Below, one piece after another: positions 31,502 to 39,731 of a stretch of 39,731 nucleotides of DNA. A model generated the notes under the pieces. The model was not told where the DNA came from. It searched no databases and saw only the letters and a program-made list of their open reading frames with translations. The translations under genes were made by a program, and so were the position numbers. Numbering within the stretch: position 1 is the stretch's first letter; every line of letters starts with the position of its first letter. Origin of the DNA: Blautia wexlerae (GTDB lineage Bacteria; Bacillota; Clostridia; Lachnospirales; Lachnospiraceae). The DNA lies in the NCBI RefSeq assembly GCF_013300825.1, contig NZ_JAAIMY010000028.1, forward strand, positions 1 to 39,731, read 5' to 3'.

Positions 31502-33247
31502 ATGGCTTTTGATGGTATTACGATTGCGGCTATGGTGAAGGAGCTGCATGGGAATCTGGATGGGGGGAGGTTTAATAAGATTGCCCAGCCGGAGGCGGAT
31601 GAGTTGTTGATTACGGGGAAGGGGGCGAATGGGCAGTGCAGGCTGCTGCTTTCGGCCAGTGCTTCTCTTCCGCTGATTTATTTTACTTCTAAGAATAAGC
31701 CGAGTCCGATGACCGCGCCGAATTTCTGTATGTTGTTAAGGAAGCATATCGGAAGTGCAAGGGTTTCGGATATTAAGCAACCGGGGCTGGAGCGTGTGGT
31801 GGAGTTTGAACTGGAGCATCTGAATGAGCTGGGGGATCCTTGTAAGAAGGTGCTTATCATGGAGCTTATGGGTAAGCATAGTAATATTATTTTCTGTGAT
31901 GATAAAAATATGATCCTGGATAGTATTAAGCATGTTTCTTCGCATATGAGTTCTGTGAGGGAGGTACTTCCGGGGAGGGAGTATTTTATTCCGCAGACGC
32001 AGGATAAGCTGGATCCGCTGACTGTAAGTGAGGAGTTATTCCGTGAGGTTGTGTGCAGGAAACCTTGCAATATTTCCAAGGCAATCTATTCTTCTCTTAC
32101 AGGAATCAGTCCTGTTGTTGCGGAGGAGGTTTGTTTCCGGGCTTCTGTGGATGGAAGTGAGGCTGCACAGGCTTTGGATGAGACTGCACAGGTGCATTTG
32201 TATCATACATTCTGCAGGTTGATGGATCAGGTAAAGGAGGGGGATTTTTCTCCGAATATTATTTATCGTGGGGAGGAGCCTGTGGAGTATGGGGTGTTTG
32301 CTTTCCAGCAGTACGGTCCGGAGTATCATTCTGTAGAGTTTGACAGTGTTTCTGAGATGCTGGAGACTTATTATGCGACTAAGAATACTCTGACTCGTAT
32401 CCATCAGAAGTCTTCGGATCTGAGGAGGATCGTGCAGACTGCGCTGGAGCGTAACCGTAAAAAGTTGAGTCTGCAGGAGAAGCAGATGAAGGATACTGCG
32501 AAGAAGGAGAAGTATAAGGTTTACGGGGAGCTGATCAATACTTACGGGTATGGGCTGGAGGATGGATGTAAGTCGTTTAAGGCTCTGAATTATTATACCA
32601 ATGAGGAGATTACCATTCCTCTTGATCCTACTATGACTCCGGCGGAGAATTCCAAGAAGTATTTTGACAAGTATGGAAAGCTGAAGCGTACGGAGGAGGC
32701 TCTGACTGAGCAGATTGCAGATACGAGAAGTGAGATCGAGCATCTGGAGTCTGTTTCCAATGCTCTGGATATCGCTCTGGCTGAGAGTGATCTGGCACAG
32801 ATCAAGGAAGAACTGATGGAGTATGGATATATTAAGAAGCATTATGACCGCAGGAAGGGACAGAAGGCACAGAGTAAGTCTAAGCCGTTCCATTATGTGA
32901 CTGAGGATGGGTATGATATTTATGTGGGGAAAAATAATTTCCAGAATGATGAGCTTACCTTTAAGTTTGCCACAGGGAATGACTGGTGGTTTCATGCCAA
33001 GAAGATGGCCGGTTCGCATGTGATCGTGAAGTCTAAGGACGGAGAACTGCCGGATCATATCTTTGAGATTGCGGGACAGCTTGCTGCTTATTATTCCAAA
33101 GGACGTACTGCTCCTAAGGTGGAGATTGATTATATCCAGAAGAAACAGGTGAAAAAGCCTGCAGGAGCGAAGCCCGGATTTGTAGTTTATTATACAAATT
33201 ATTCGCTGATGGCTGAGCCGTCATTAAAAGGAGTCAGGGAAGTCTAA
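31502..33247 (+). CDS. rqcH: Rqc2 homologue RqcH (NFACT, 'fibronectin-binding protein')
   Basis: 581 residues from ATG 31502, chosen for AAAAAGGAG before it; the longer frame has no such site. The NFACT-N domain covers about 1-210, a long coiled coil with Lys/Arg/Glu follows (about 270-440), and the NFACT-R domain holds YVGKNNFQNDELTFKFA and DWWFHAKKMAGSHVIVKS (about 470-505). RqcH binds stalled 50S subunits carrying peptidyl-tRNA and adds alanine tails. The Asp-Arg pair needed for tRNA recruitment in related proteins reads ERVVEF here, a conservative change if my alignment is right. Codons are rich in GGG and GGA compared with the minus-strand genes. Confidence 0.92.
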   Translation: MAFDGITIAAMVKELHGNLDGGRFNKIAQPEADELLITGKGANGQCRLLLSASASLPLIYFTSKNKPSPMTAPNFCMLLRKHIGSARVSDIKQPGLERVVEFELEHLNELGDPCKKVLIMELMGKHSNIIFCDDKNMILDSIKHVSSHMSSVREVLPGREYFIPQTQDKLDPLTVSEELFREVVCRKPCNISKAIYSSLTGISPVVAEEVCFRASVDGSEAAQALDETAQVHLYHTFCRLMDQVKEGDFSPNIIYRGEEPVEYGVFAFQQYGPEYHSVEFDSVSEMLETYYATKNTLTRIHQKSSDLRRIVQTALERNRKKLSLQEKQMKDTAKKEKYKVYGELINTYGYGLEDGCKSFKALNYYTNEEITIPLDPTMTPAENSKKYFDKYGKLKRTEEALTEQIADTRSEIEHLESVSNALDIALAESDLAQIKEELMEYGYIKKHYDRRKGQKAQSKSKPFHYVTEDGYDIYVGKNNFQNDELTFKFATGNDWWFHAKKMAGSHVIVKSKDGELPDHIFEIAGQLAAYYSKGRTAPKVEIDYIQKKQVKKPAGAKPGFVVYYTNYSLMAEPSLKGVREV

Positions 33248-33322
33248 TCACACTGCCACATAATTACAGAATATAAAGAATTGCGGGAGCTGCTTTGCAG
33301 TGGAGTAATTCATGGATGTCAA

Positions 33323-33352
33323 GTCAGGGATAAAATACCTTTTAACCCTGAC
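33323..33352 (+). repeat. Inverted repeat before the ABC-F gene
   Basis: GTCAGGG (33323-33329) and CCCTGAC (33346-33352), 16 bases apart, about 35 bases before the ABC-F start. It could be a small leader hairpin or operator. I see no attenuator peptide of the kind found before some antibiotic-inducible ABC-F genes. Confidence 0.4.
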
Positions 33353-33386
33353 ATTATATAACAATAATTAAGGAGAATTTCTTTTT

Positions 33387-34943
33387 ATGAGTATTTTGAA
33401 TGTAGAACATCTGACACATGGTTTCGGAGACAGGGCGATTTTTAATGATGTGTCTTTCCGCCTGTTAAAGGGCGAGCATATTGGACTGGTTGGTGCCAAC
33501 GGGGAAGGTAAATCTACTTTCTTTAATATTGTAACCGGAAAGCTGATGCCGGATGAGGGTAAGATTGAATGGGCAAAGAATGTACGTGTCGGCTATCTGG
33601 ACCAGCATTCTGTTCTTTCTCAGGGTATGTCCATCCGCGATGTGCTGAAGTCTGCGTTCTCTTATCTCTTTGAGATGGAGGAAAGGATGAATGAAATCTG
33701 TGACTCTCTTGGCACTGCTTCTCCTGAGGAGATGGATACTCTGATGGAGGAACTGGGAACTATTCAGGATACCCTTACCATGCATGATTTCTATGTGATC
33801 GATGCGAAAGTGGAGGAAGTTGCCAGAGCTCTGGGGCTTCTTGATATCGGACTGGAACGTGATGTTACAGATCTGAGCGGTGGTCAGAGAACCAAAGTTC
33901 TGCTTGGCAAGCTGCTTCTGGAGAAGCCGGATATCCTGCTTCTGGACGAGCCTACCAACTATCTGGATGAGGAACATATCGAATGGCTGAAGCGTTATTT
34001 GCAGGATTATGAGAATGCATTTATCCTTATCTCCCACGATATTCCGTTTCTGAATTCTGTTATCAATCTGGTTTATCATATGGAGAATCAGGAACTGAAC
34101 CGTTATGTCGGGGATTATGACCATTTCCAGGAAGTGTATGAGGTGAAGAAGGCTCAGCTTGAAGCTGCTTACAGACGCCAGCAGCAGGAAATCAGCGAAC
34201 TGAAGGATTTCGTCGCAAGAAATAAGGCAAGGGTTTCTACAAGAAACATGGCCATGTCCAGACAGAAGAAACTGGATAAAATGGATGTGATCGAGCTTGC
34301 TGCCGAGAAGCCGAAGCCAGAGTTTCATTTTAAATATGGACGTACTCCGGGGAAATGTATCTTCGAGACGAAGGATCTGGTTATTGGTTATAATGAACCT
34401 CTTTCCAGGCCTGTTACTCTCTCTATGGAAAGAGGAAATAAGATTGCGCTGGTTGGTGCAAACGGTATCGGTAAGACTACTTTACTGAAAAGTATTCTGG
34501 GATTGATTCCGTCTCTGAAGGGTTCCTGCGAACTTGGTGAGAATCTTCAGATAGGATATTTTGAGCAGGAAGTAAAGGGTGATAACAAGACTACCTGTAT
34601 TGATGAGATCTGGGCTGAGTTTCCGTCTTATACTCAGTATGAGGTGCGGTCCGCACTTGCAAAATGCGGTCTGACTACCAAGCATATTGAAAGTCAGGTA
34701 CGTGTACTGAGTGGCGGGGAGCAGGCGAAGGTACGCCTGTGTAAGCTGGTGAATAAAGAAACGAACATTCTGCTTCTGGACGAGCCTACCAATCATCTGG
34801 ATGTGGATGCAAAAGAAGCTTTGAAGCAGGCATTGATCGAATATAAGGGAAGCATTCTCCTGATCTGCCATGAACCGGAGTTTTACCGCGATGTGGTTTC
34901 CCAGGTATGGGACTGCAGTAAATGGACTACAAAAATATTATAA
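33387..34943 (+). CDS. ABC-F family ATPase (ribosome-associated)
   Basis: 518 residues with two ATP-binding domains in tandem and no membrane segments. Walker A motifs are GANGEGKST (about 36) and GANGIGKTT (about 358). ABC signatures are LSGGQ and LSGGEQ. Walker B motifs LLLDEPTNYLD and LLLDEPTNHLD are each followed by SHD or CHE. The linker between the domains (about 245-310, ending KFMDV-like basic helices with RQKKLDK) is the P-site tRNA interaction motif. Such proteins act on the ribosome: YbiT/EttA-like translation factors or antibiotic protection. This looks like the YbiT/YkpA housekeeping type. AAGGAG precedes the start. Confidence 0.9.
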   Translation: MSILNVEHLTHGFGDRAIFNDVSFRLLKGEHIGLVGANGEGKSTFFNIVTGKLMPDEGKIEWAKNVRVGYLDQHSVLSQGMSIRDVLKSAFSYLFEMEERMNEICDSLGTASPEEMDTLMEELGTIQDTLTMHDFYVIDAKVEEVARALGLLDIGLERDVTDLSGGQRTKVLLGKLLLEKPDILLLDEPTNYLDEEHIEWLKRYLQDYENAFILISHDIPFLNSVINLVYHMENQELNRYVGDYDHFQEVYEVKKAQLEAAYRRQQQEISELKDFVARNKARVSTRNMAMSRQKKLDKMDVIELAAEKPKPEFHFKYGRTPGKCIFETKDLVIGYNEPLSRPVTLSMERGNKIALVGANGIGKTTLLKSILGLIPSLKGSCELGENLQIGYFEQEVKGDNKTTCIDEIWAEFPSYTQYEVRSALAKCGLTTKHIESQVRVLSGGEQAKVRLCKLVNKETNILLLDEPTNHLDVDAKEALKQALIEYKGSILLICHEPEFYRDVVSQVWDCSKWTTKIL

Positions 34944-34970
34944 TAATTGGTACATGAAGGGTTATTACAA

Positions 34971-36338
34971 ATGAGTAAAGCAAAAACTGTGGATCTGACT
35001 TCCGGTCCGATCCTGAAAACTCTGGCAGAGCTGGCTCTGCCTATCATGATTTCTTCCATGCTGGGAACAGCATACAGTATTATGGATATGGCATGGATCG
35101 GACTGCTTGGTGCAAAGGCAGTTGCAGGCGTGGGAGTAGGCGGAATGTATGTCTGGCTCTCCCAGGGGCTTGCATCCCTGTCAAGAATGGGCGGACAGGT
35201 AAATACAGCTCAGGCATGCGGGCGCAAAGATTACGATCAGGCACGTTCCTATGCTGCCGGTTCTCTGCAGCTCACTGCACTGTCCGGCATTTTGTTTGCT
35301 GCTGTCTGTGTTATTTTCATACAGCCTCTGCTGGGATTTTTTAATCTGACCGACGCAGAAACTTATACTGCTGCCAGATCTTATACATTGATCACCTGTG
35401 GGCTGATTCTTTTTTCTTATCTGAATCTGACGCTGACCGGACTCTCTACTGCGCAAGGAGATTCCCGCACTCCCCTGCTTGCAAACTTTATCGGGCTTGC
35501 AGGAAATATGATCCTGGATCCGCTGCTGATCCTTGGCATCGGACCTTTCCCGAGGCTGGAGGTTGCCGGAGCCGCTATTGCGACAGTAAGTTCACAGATT
35601 CTGGTTTTTGTGGTGATGGTTCTGCGTATCCGATATTCCAGACTGGAGCCAAATGTTTTACAGCATCTGAATCTGCTGTCTGTTTTTCCAAAAGAATATT
35701 ATAAGCACATCTTCAGAATCGGTTTTCCCACAGCTATACAGGGAAGCATTTACTGTTTCATCTCCATGATCCTGACCCGTATGGTTTCCGGCTATGGTGC
35801 TGCCGCTATTGCAACGCAGCGTGTTGGCGGACAGATTGAATCCGTATCCTGGAATACTGCAGATGGTTTTGCTTCAGCATTGAATGCTTTTATTGCCCAA
35901 AACTACGGGGCACGAAAAAAAGACCGTATCCGTAAAGGTTACAGTCTATCATTTCGCGTTCTTACAATTTGGGGCCTGTTTGTCACTGCAGCTTTTGTCT
36001 TTCTTCCGGAGCCAATTGCCAGATTATTTTTCCACGAAAAAGAAGCGCTGGATACTGCTGTCAATTATCTGGTCATTATTGGATTCAGTGAAGTCTTTAT
36101 GTCCATTGAGCTGATGACAGTGGGCGCATTATCAGGACTTGGACGCACCAGATTATCCAGTACGATCAGTGTGATCCTGACAGGCTCAAGAATCCCGCTG
36201 GCATTGATCCTGACACATGCGGGAATGGGATTAAATGGTGTATGGTGGGCACTTACCATCTCTTCCATTGTGAAGGGAATCGTGTTTACACTGACCTTCC
36301 GGCATATCAGCGGGCGGTTGCCTGACGAACGCTCCTAA
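34971..36338 (+). CDS. MATE family multidrug or metabolite exporter
   Basis: 455 residues with 12 membrane segments. The N-terminal lobe begins LTSGPILKTLAELALPIMIS, the usual MATE opening, with the repeat of the second lobe near residue 240 (GFPTAIQGSIYCFISM). MATE proteins export cationic drugs or metabolites using Na+ or H+. The start at 34971 has GAAGGG upstream. It follows the ABC-F gene by 27 bases and is probably co-transcribed, giving two functions often linked to drug tolerance, though neither is proven to be so here. Confidence 0.9.
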   Translation: MSKAKTVDLTSGPILKTLAELALPIMISSMLGTAYSIMDMAWIGLLGAKAVAGVGVGGMYVWLSQGLASLSRMGGQVNTAQACGRKDYDQARSYAAGSLQLTALSGILFAAVCVIFIQPLLGFFNLTDAETYTAARSYTLITCGLILFSYLNLTLTGLSTAQGDSRTPLLANFIGLAGNMILDPLLILGIGPFPRLEVAGAAIATVSSQILVFVVMVLRIRYSRLEPNVLQHLNLLSVFPKEYYKHIFRIGFPTAIQGSIYCFISMILTRMVSGYGAAAIATQRVGGQIESVSWNTADGFASALNAFIAQNYGARKKDRIRKGYSLSFRVLTIWGLFVTAAFVFLPEPIARLFFHEKEALDTAVNYLVIIGFSEVFMSIELMTVGALSGLGRTRLSSTISVILTGSRIPLALILTHAGMGLNGVWWALTISSIVKGIVFTLTFRHISGRLPDERS

Positions 36339-36357
36339 AACATGTTTGAAACACGCT

Positions 36358-36792
36358 CTAAGGTTCCGTCATTTTTTCGGCAATTGTGTCCGGAACTTTT
36401 ATCAGTTCCAGTTTCCAGAAAATAGCATATATGTATGAAATCCCACGGATATTTCCCAGTTTTTTTGGTCCCGGGATTTCTTCAGAAATCTGTCTGGCAT
36501 GTTGAAAAGCAAGCACCACGCTGCTCCATGCCAGACTTTTGCTGTTCTCCCTGCGATTTACCCATAGTTCTCTTGTCAGTTCGCCGTTTCTTCCGGTTTT
36601 CAGAGTATAATGAAAAGGAAGCCCTGATGCTGTATAAAATGGAAAGTTTTGAAAAGCTACTATTGCCTGCCAGAGATTTTCTTCTGTGCAGGCGTTTTTT
36701 AAGTTTTCTATTGCATTTATTCTTTGATCGTTTCTTTCATTTATCATAGTTTTATATCGAATTTTGTCGAATCCTTTCGATTTATTACTCAT
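36358..36792 (-). CDS. Small protein of unknown function (144 residues)
   Basis: No family recognised. Residues 45-115 look like a conserved fold (ASGLPFHYTLKTGRNGELTR then LWVNRRENSKSL and SSVVLAFQHA), followed by GPKKLGNIRGISYIYAIFWK. There is no signal peptide or membrane segment; basic overall. Start 36792 is doubtful: a promoter-like TTGCAT-17-TAGTAT pair would start RNA inside this ATG, favouring the Met at 36747. It lies convergent to the MATE gene, with the stop in the dispersed motif. Confidence 0.75.
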   Translation of the reverse strand: MSNKSKGFDKIRYKTMINERNDQRINAIENLKNACTEENLWQAIVAFQNFPFYTASGLPFHYTLKTGRNGELTRELWVNRRENSKSLAWSSVVLAFQHARQISEEIPGPKKLGNIRGISYIYAIFWKLELIKVPDTIAEKMTEP

Positions 36793-36793
36793 A

Positions 36794-36822
36794 ATACTAT
36801 AATAAATTCATCAGCTATGCAA
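36794..36822 (-). promoter_or_regulatory. Likely promoter of the unknown 144-residue gene
   Basis: Read leftward, TTGCAT (36822-36817), 17 bases and TAGTAT (36799-36794). Transcription would begin about 36787, at or inside the annotated first codon. Confidence 0.45.
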
Positions 36823-36905
36823 GTAATACAAATGGCAAGTATTCCGCCGACAAGCTGTAAGAAAGTGAAAATTCTTGATTTTTTCATGCCATACCTTTAT
36901 ATAGC

Positions 36906-36947
36906 AAAAAGAGGACTGTTCAGAAAAATTTCTGCCGATCCTCTTTT
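36906..36947 (-). terminator. Terminator of leuS
   Basis: AAAAAGAGGA and TCCTCTTTT pair around a loop that has a smaller stem; read leftward a TTTTTGC run follows. It lies about 60 bases after the leuS stop. Confidence 0.75.
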
Positions 36948-37003
36948 GCTGTTTCTATTTTATTGTTCTTTAGATTTATTTATCTGTATAATCGTGTGGT
37001 ATA

Positions 37004-39406
37004 TTATTTCGCAACAAAGTTTACGATCTTATTCGGTACATAGATTTCTTTAATGAGGTTCTTGCCTTCCAGGAAGGAAGCAATTCTCTCGTCTGCTTTG
37101 GCGATCTCGAATGCTTTTTCTTTTTCGCATCCGTTAGGGATTACGATTGTTCCTCTTACTTTACCGTTCACCTGTACACCGATCTCAACGGTCTTGGCAA
37201 TTGTTTTGCCTTCATCGTATTTCGGCCATTCGGAAACTGCCAGTAAGCCTTCTCCTCCGATGAATTCCCAGATTTCTTCGCAGATATGTGGCGCAAACGG
37301 GCTAAGCAGTTTGATAAAAATGGTAAGGTCATCTTTGCTTAAGTGTCCTTCTGCTGTAATCTCATTAATGAGTGTCATCAGGCTGGCGATCGCTGTATTG
37401 AATTTCAGGTTCTCGATATCAGAAGAAACTTTCTTGATGGTGCGGTGGAGTTTCATCTCCAGTTCATCAGATACGGATTCTTCAGAAAGGATATCTGTCA
37501 GACCTGCAACACGATCCAGGAACTTCTTACAGCCCTTTACAGAGTTCTCGCTCCATGGTGTAGCTGCGCCATAGTCACCCATAAACAGCACATAGGTACG
37601 AAGAGTATCTGCACCGTATTCTTCTACAATATCCAGTGGGTCAACTACATTACCCTTGGATTTACTCATTTTATCTCCGTCCGGTCCGAGGATCAATCCC
37701 TGGATGGAACGTTTTGCGTATGGTTCCGGTGTGTTTACTACGCCAAGATCATACAGGAAATGATGCCAGAATCTGGAGTAGATCATATGTCTGGTAACGT
37801 GTTCCATACCACCATTGTACCAGTCAACAGGCATCCAGTATTTCAGTTTGTCCATATCTGCCAGTGCATTTGCATTGTGCGGATCTGTATATCTTAAGAA
37901 ATACCAGGAAGATCCTGCCCACTGAGGCATGGTATCTGTCTCACGCTTCGCTGCAGCACCACATTTCGGGCATGTGCAGTTTACGAAAGAATCAATCTTT
38001 GCAAGCGGGGACTGTCCGTCTTCACCCGGCTCGAAGTCCTTTACATCCGGCAGACGCAACGGAAGTTCATTCTCCGGAACTGCTACAACACCGCAGTTCG
38101 GGCAATGGATAAGCGGGATTGGCTCACCCCAGTATCTCTGACGGTTGAATGCCCAGTCTTTCATCTTATACTGAACACCGGCTTTACCGATTCCTTTTTT
38201 CTCCAGTTCTTCCAGCATACGCTCAATAGAATCTTTCTTCTTTGCATATCCGTTCAGGAAATCGGAGTTTACCATTTCGCCATCGCCTGTATAGGCTTCT
38301 TTGGAAATATCTCCACCTTTGATAACTTCGATAATGTCGATGCCGAATTTCTTCGCGAAATCATAGTCACGCTGGTCGTGAGCAGGTACTGCCATGATAG
38401 CACCTGTACCATATCCCATCATTACATAGTCAGCAATGTAGATCGGGATTTTCTTACCGTTAACCGGGTTGATTCCCTCAAGTCCCTGGATTCTCACACC
38501 TGTTTTATCTTTTACAAGCTGAGTTCTCTCAAACTCTGTTTTCTTTGCACACTCATTACGATATGCAGTGATCTCATCCATGTTTGTGATTTTATCTGCA
38601 TATTTGTCAATGATCGGATGTTCCGGTGCGATTACCATGAATGTTACACCAAACAGAGTATCCGGTCTGGTTGTATAGATTTCAAGTTTCTCATCGATTC
38701 CGTCAACATCGAAGTTAACGAAAGCACCTTTTGATTTACCGATCCAGTGGATCTGCTGCTGTTTTACATTATCCGGATAATCTACATCTTTCAGACCTTC
38801 CAGAAGCTTATCTGCATACTGGGTGATCCTTAAATACCATACATCTTTGGATTTCTGAACAACATCGCTGTGGCAGATATCACATTTACCGCCCTGGCTG
38901 TCTTCATTGGAAAGGACTACTTTACAGTGCGGGCAGTAGTTAACCAGTGTTCTGTCTCTGAATACAAGACCTTTTTCAAACATTTTCAGGAAAATCCACT
39001 GTGTCCATTTGTAGTAGTCTTCATCTGTTGTATCGATCACACGGTTCCAGTCAAAAGAAAATCCAACTTTCTTTAACTGGTTTGAGAATCTCTTGATGTT
39101 CTCATCTGTGATGATACGTGGATGTGTTCCGGTCTTTACTGCGTAGTTCTCAGTCGGGAGACCGAATGCATCAAATCCGATCGGGAAAAGTACATTATAA
39201 CCTTCCATACGACGTTTTCTGGAAATAACCTCCAGACTGGAATATGCTTTGATATGTCCTACGTGCATACCGGCACCGCTTGGATATGGGAACTCTACCA
39301 GACCATAAAATTTAGGTTTATCACTGTTGTCTTTGGCTTCAAAGACTTTGGCTTCTTCCCATTTTGCCTGCCACTTAGGCTCAATCTTTTTAAACAAGTA
39401 TTTCAT
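37004..39406 (-). CDS. leuS: Leucyl-tRNA synthetase
   Basis: 800 residues, slightly short of many LeuRS. Class I core: PYPSGAGMHVGHIKAYSS (HIGH box, about 40-57) and KMSKSKGNVVDP (about 578-590). The editing domain between them has ETAVKTGTHPRI-like strands and GTGAIMAVPAHDQRDYDFA. A zinc-type motif NYCPHCKVVLSNE and CDICHSD is seen near residue 155. A C-terminal anticodon-binding domain ends in VQVNGKVRGTI and the LeuRS tail. The start has GGAGGAAG before it. It is alone, with its own long structured leader. Confidence 0.97.
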   Translation of the reverse strand: MKYLFKKIEPKWQAKWEEAKVFEAKDNSDKPKFYGLVEFPYPSGAGMHVGHIKAYSSLEVISRKRRMEGYNVLFPIGFDAFGLPTENYAVKTGTHPRIITDENIKRFSNQLKKVGFSFDWNRVIDTTDEDYYKWTQWIFLKMFEKGLVFRDRTLVNYCPHCKVVLSNEDSQGGKCDICHSDVVQKSKDVWYLRITQYADKLLEGLKDVDYPDNVKQQQIHWIGKSKGAFVNFDVDGIDEKLEIYTTRPDTLFGVTFMVIAPEHPIIDKYADKITNMDEITAYRNECAKKTEFERTQLVKDKTGVRIQGLEGINPVNGKKIPIYIADYVMMGYGTGAIMAVPAHDQRDYDFAKKFGIDIIEVIKGGDISKEAYTGDGEMVNSDFLNGYAKKKDSIERMLEELEKKGIGKAGVQYKMKDWAFNRQRYWGEPIPLIHCPNCGVVAVPENELPLRLPDVKDFEPGEDGQSPLAKIDSFVNCTCPKCGAAAKRETDTMPQWAGSSWYFLRYTDPHNANALADMDKLKYWMPVDWYNGGMEHVTRHMIYSRFWHHFLYDLGVVNTPEPYAKRSIQGLILGPDGDKMSKSKGNVVDPLDIVEEYGADTLRTYVLFMGDYGAATPWSENSVKGCKKFLDRVAGLTDILSEESVSDELEMKLHRTIKKVSSDIENLKFNTAIASLMTLINEITAEGHLSKDDLTIFIKLLSPFAPHICEEIWEFIGGEGLLAVSEWPKYDEGKTIAKTVEIGVQVNGKVRGTIVIPNGCEKEKAFEIAKADERIASFLEGKNLIKEIYVPNKIVNFVAK

Positions 39407-39599
39407 TTCTATGCTTCCTCCAACATTTTGCTGTATGTGAACTACCCGGCAACAGAGTTACCAGGGCATCTGACTTAAGGCGAGATACCGTCTTTTTCAG
39501 GGTGCGTCCATGACACCACTACTGTTTGCTCCACTGAGCTACACAGCTACTTTTATTATTTCCGGCGGTTTCAGTCCGATTATGGACATCTTATCCTAA
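39407..39599 (-). ncRNA. Highly structured leuS leader with tRNA-like features
   Basis: About 190 nt between the promoter and leuS. In the RNA (read leftward) GCTGTGT (39547-39541) can pair with ATACAGC (39436-39430) as a closing stem. Inside it are GCTCAGTGGAGC (39539-39528), like a tRNA D arm; GGTGT-CATGGAC-GCACC (39517-39501), a 5-bp stem with 7-base loop like an anticodon arm; and a strong 9-bp hairpin CCCTGGTAAC/GTTGCCGGG (39466-39445). A GTCC/GGAC hairpin stands in front. There is no T-box sequence (no GGTGG.ACCGCG), no terminator T run, and no T-arm of usual form, so it is not a complete tRNA gene. The fold is hand-made. Confidence 0.6.
39539..39589 (-). CDS. Possible 16-residue leader peptide before leuS
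   Basis: ATG at 39589 opens MSIIGLKPPEIIKVAV and stops at the beginning of the D-arm-like hairpin. AGGA lies 4 bases before it. Only one Leu, so it is not a leucine attenuator. It may be chance. Confidence 0.2.
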   Translation of the reverse strand: MSIIGLKPPEIIKVAV

Positions 39600-39605
39600 A
39601 AATTT

Positions 39606-39634
39606 ATTTTAATTCAACAAAGGCTGTTTGTCAA
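39606..39634 (-). promoter_or_regulatory. Promoter of leuS and its leader
   Basis: Read leftward, TTGACA (39634-39629), 17 bases, TAAAAT (39611-39606). It starts the roughly 190-nt leader. Confidence 0.85.
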
Positions 39635-39676
39635 TGTAACGTTTCGCAGTATCGAGTGTTTTTGCTTTAAAAATGG

Positions 39677-39703
39677 GTTACTGTTCACTCCGTTCACAGT
39701 AAC
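39677..39703. repeat. Perfect 8-bp inverted repeat at the right edge
   Basis: GTTACTGT and ACAGTAAC around TCACTCCGTTC, upstream of the leuS promoter. No T run on either side. Probably the end of an intergenic hairpin or the terminator of the next gene outside the window. Confidence 0.45.
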
Positions 39704-39731
39704 GTAGCCAAAATTCATTCCAGATTGCCTG

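Noticed and set aside
32036..33058. 340-codon minus-strand frame opposite rqcH
   Set aside because: Low-complexity Leu/Ile/His translation antisense to a confident gene; a codon-bias shadow.
37004..39406. LeuRS truncation
   Set aside because: 800 residues is a little short, but both signature motifs, the editing domain and the C-terminal part are present.
39430..39547. A tRNA gene upstream of leuS
   Set aside because: A D-arm-like part is present, but the D loop is too short, the anticodon-like loop lacks U33 and no normal T arm is found.

Overview
The window looks like chromosomal DNA of a gut Lachnospiraceae (Blautia, Roseburia or Dorea-like; class Clostridia). The basis is moderate GC, AGGAGG-type ribosome binding sites, a tyrosine T-box leader, RemA, a spore-type cortex hydrolase, a Cys/Gly-rich protein of the type annotated in this family as 'high-cysteine HCB protein 13', and the clostridial gene order yicC-remA-gmk-rpoZ-rimO-pgsA-pncC. 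No rRNA, CRISPR array or prophage was seen.

Region 1 (1-490) is the end of a decayed IS200/IS605 element: an incomplete tnpB running off the window, a broken tnpA overlapping it, and an end hairpin.

Region 2 (546-8508) is the most interesting metabolic block. It is a leftward cluster encoding a TIM-barrel protein, an Fe-S/flavin ene-reductase, a YdiB/AroE-type quinate/shikimate dehydrogenase, an MFS transporter and a UraA-fold permease. It is read from a good promoter next to a divergent LysR regulator, and a chorismate mutase-shikimate kinase fusion lies just beyond. Together these suggest uptake, oxidation and dehydration or reduction of quinate, shikimate or a related cyclohexane/cyclohexene carboxylate. 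The exact chemistry is inferred.

Region 3 (8586-18572) is mostly housekeeping on the minus strand: two DD-carboxypeptidases, a zinc phospholipase C-like protein, scpB-scpA, a metallophosphoesterase, an orphan MoeA-like protein with a Cys-rich tail, a cardiolipin synthase and rpsU. A short remnant of a second LysR gene sits behind the first carboxypeptidase.

Region 4 (18713-23105) is tyrS followed by alaS, preceded by a complete-looking Tyr T-box with a UAC specifier and a near-consensus promoter.

Region 5 (23158-26180) is accessory and possibly sporulation-related: a secreted cell-wall-binding SleB-like hydrolase, the Cys/Gly-rich small protein with a sigma-K-like promoter, a 49-residue small protein, and two translationally coupled small genes of unknown function.

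Region 6 (26239-31016) is the conserved pncC-pgsA-rimO-rpoZ-gmk-remA-yicC block, transcribed leftward from one strong promoter. A 202-bp near-perfect hairpin element (31084-31285) separates it from rightward rqcH, an ABC-F ATPase and a MATE exporter.

The right end holds a small protein of unknown function, leuS, and a roughly 190-nt leuS leader. The leader has no recognisable T-box but can fold into a tRNA-like multibranch structure, and is the best candidate here for an undescribed RNA regulator.
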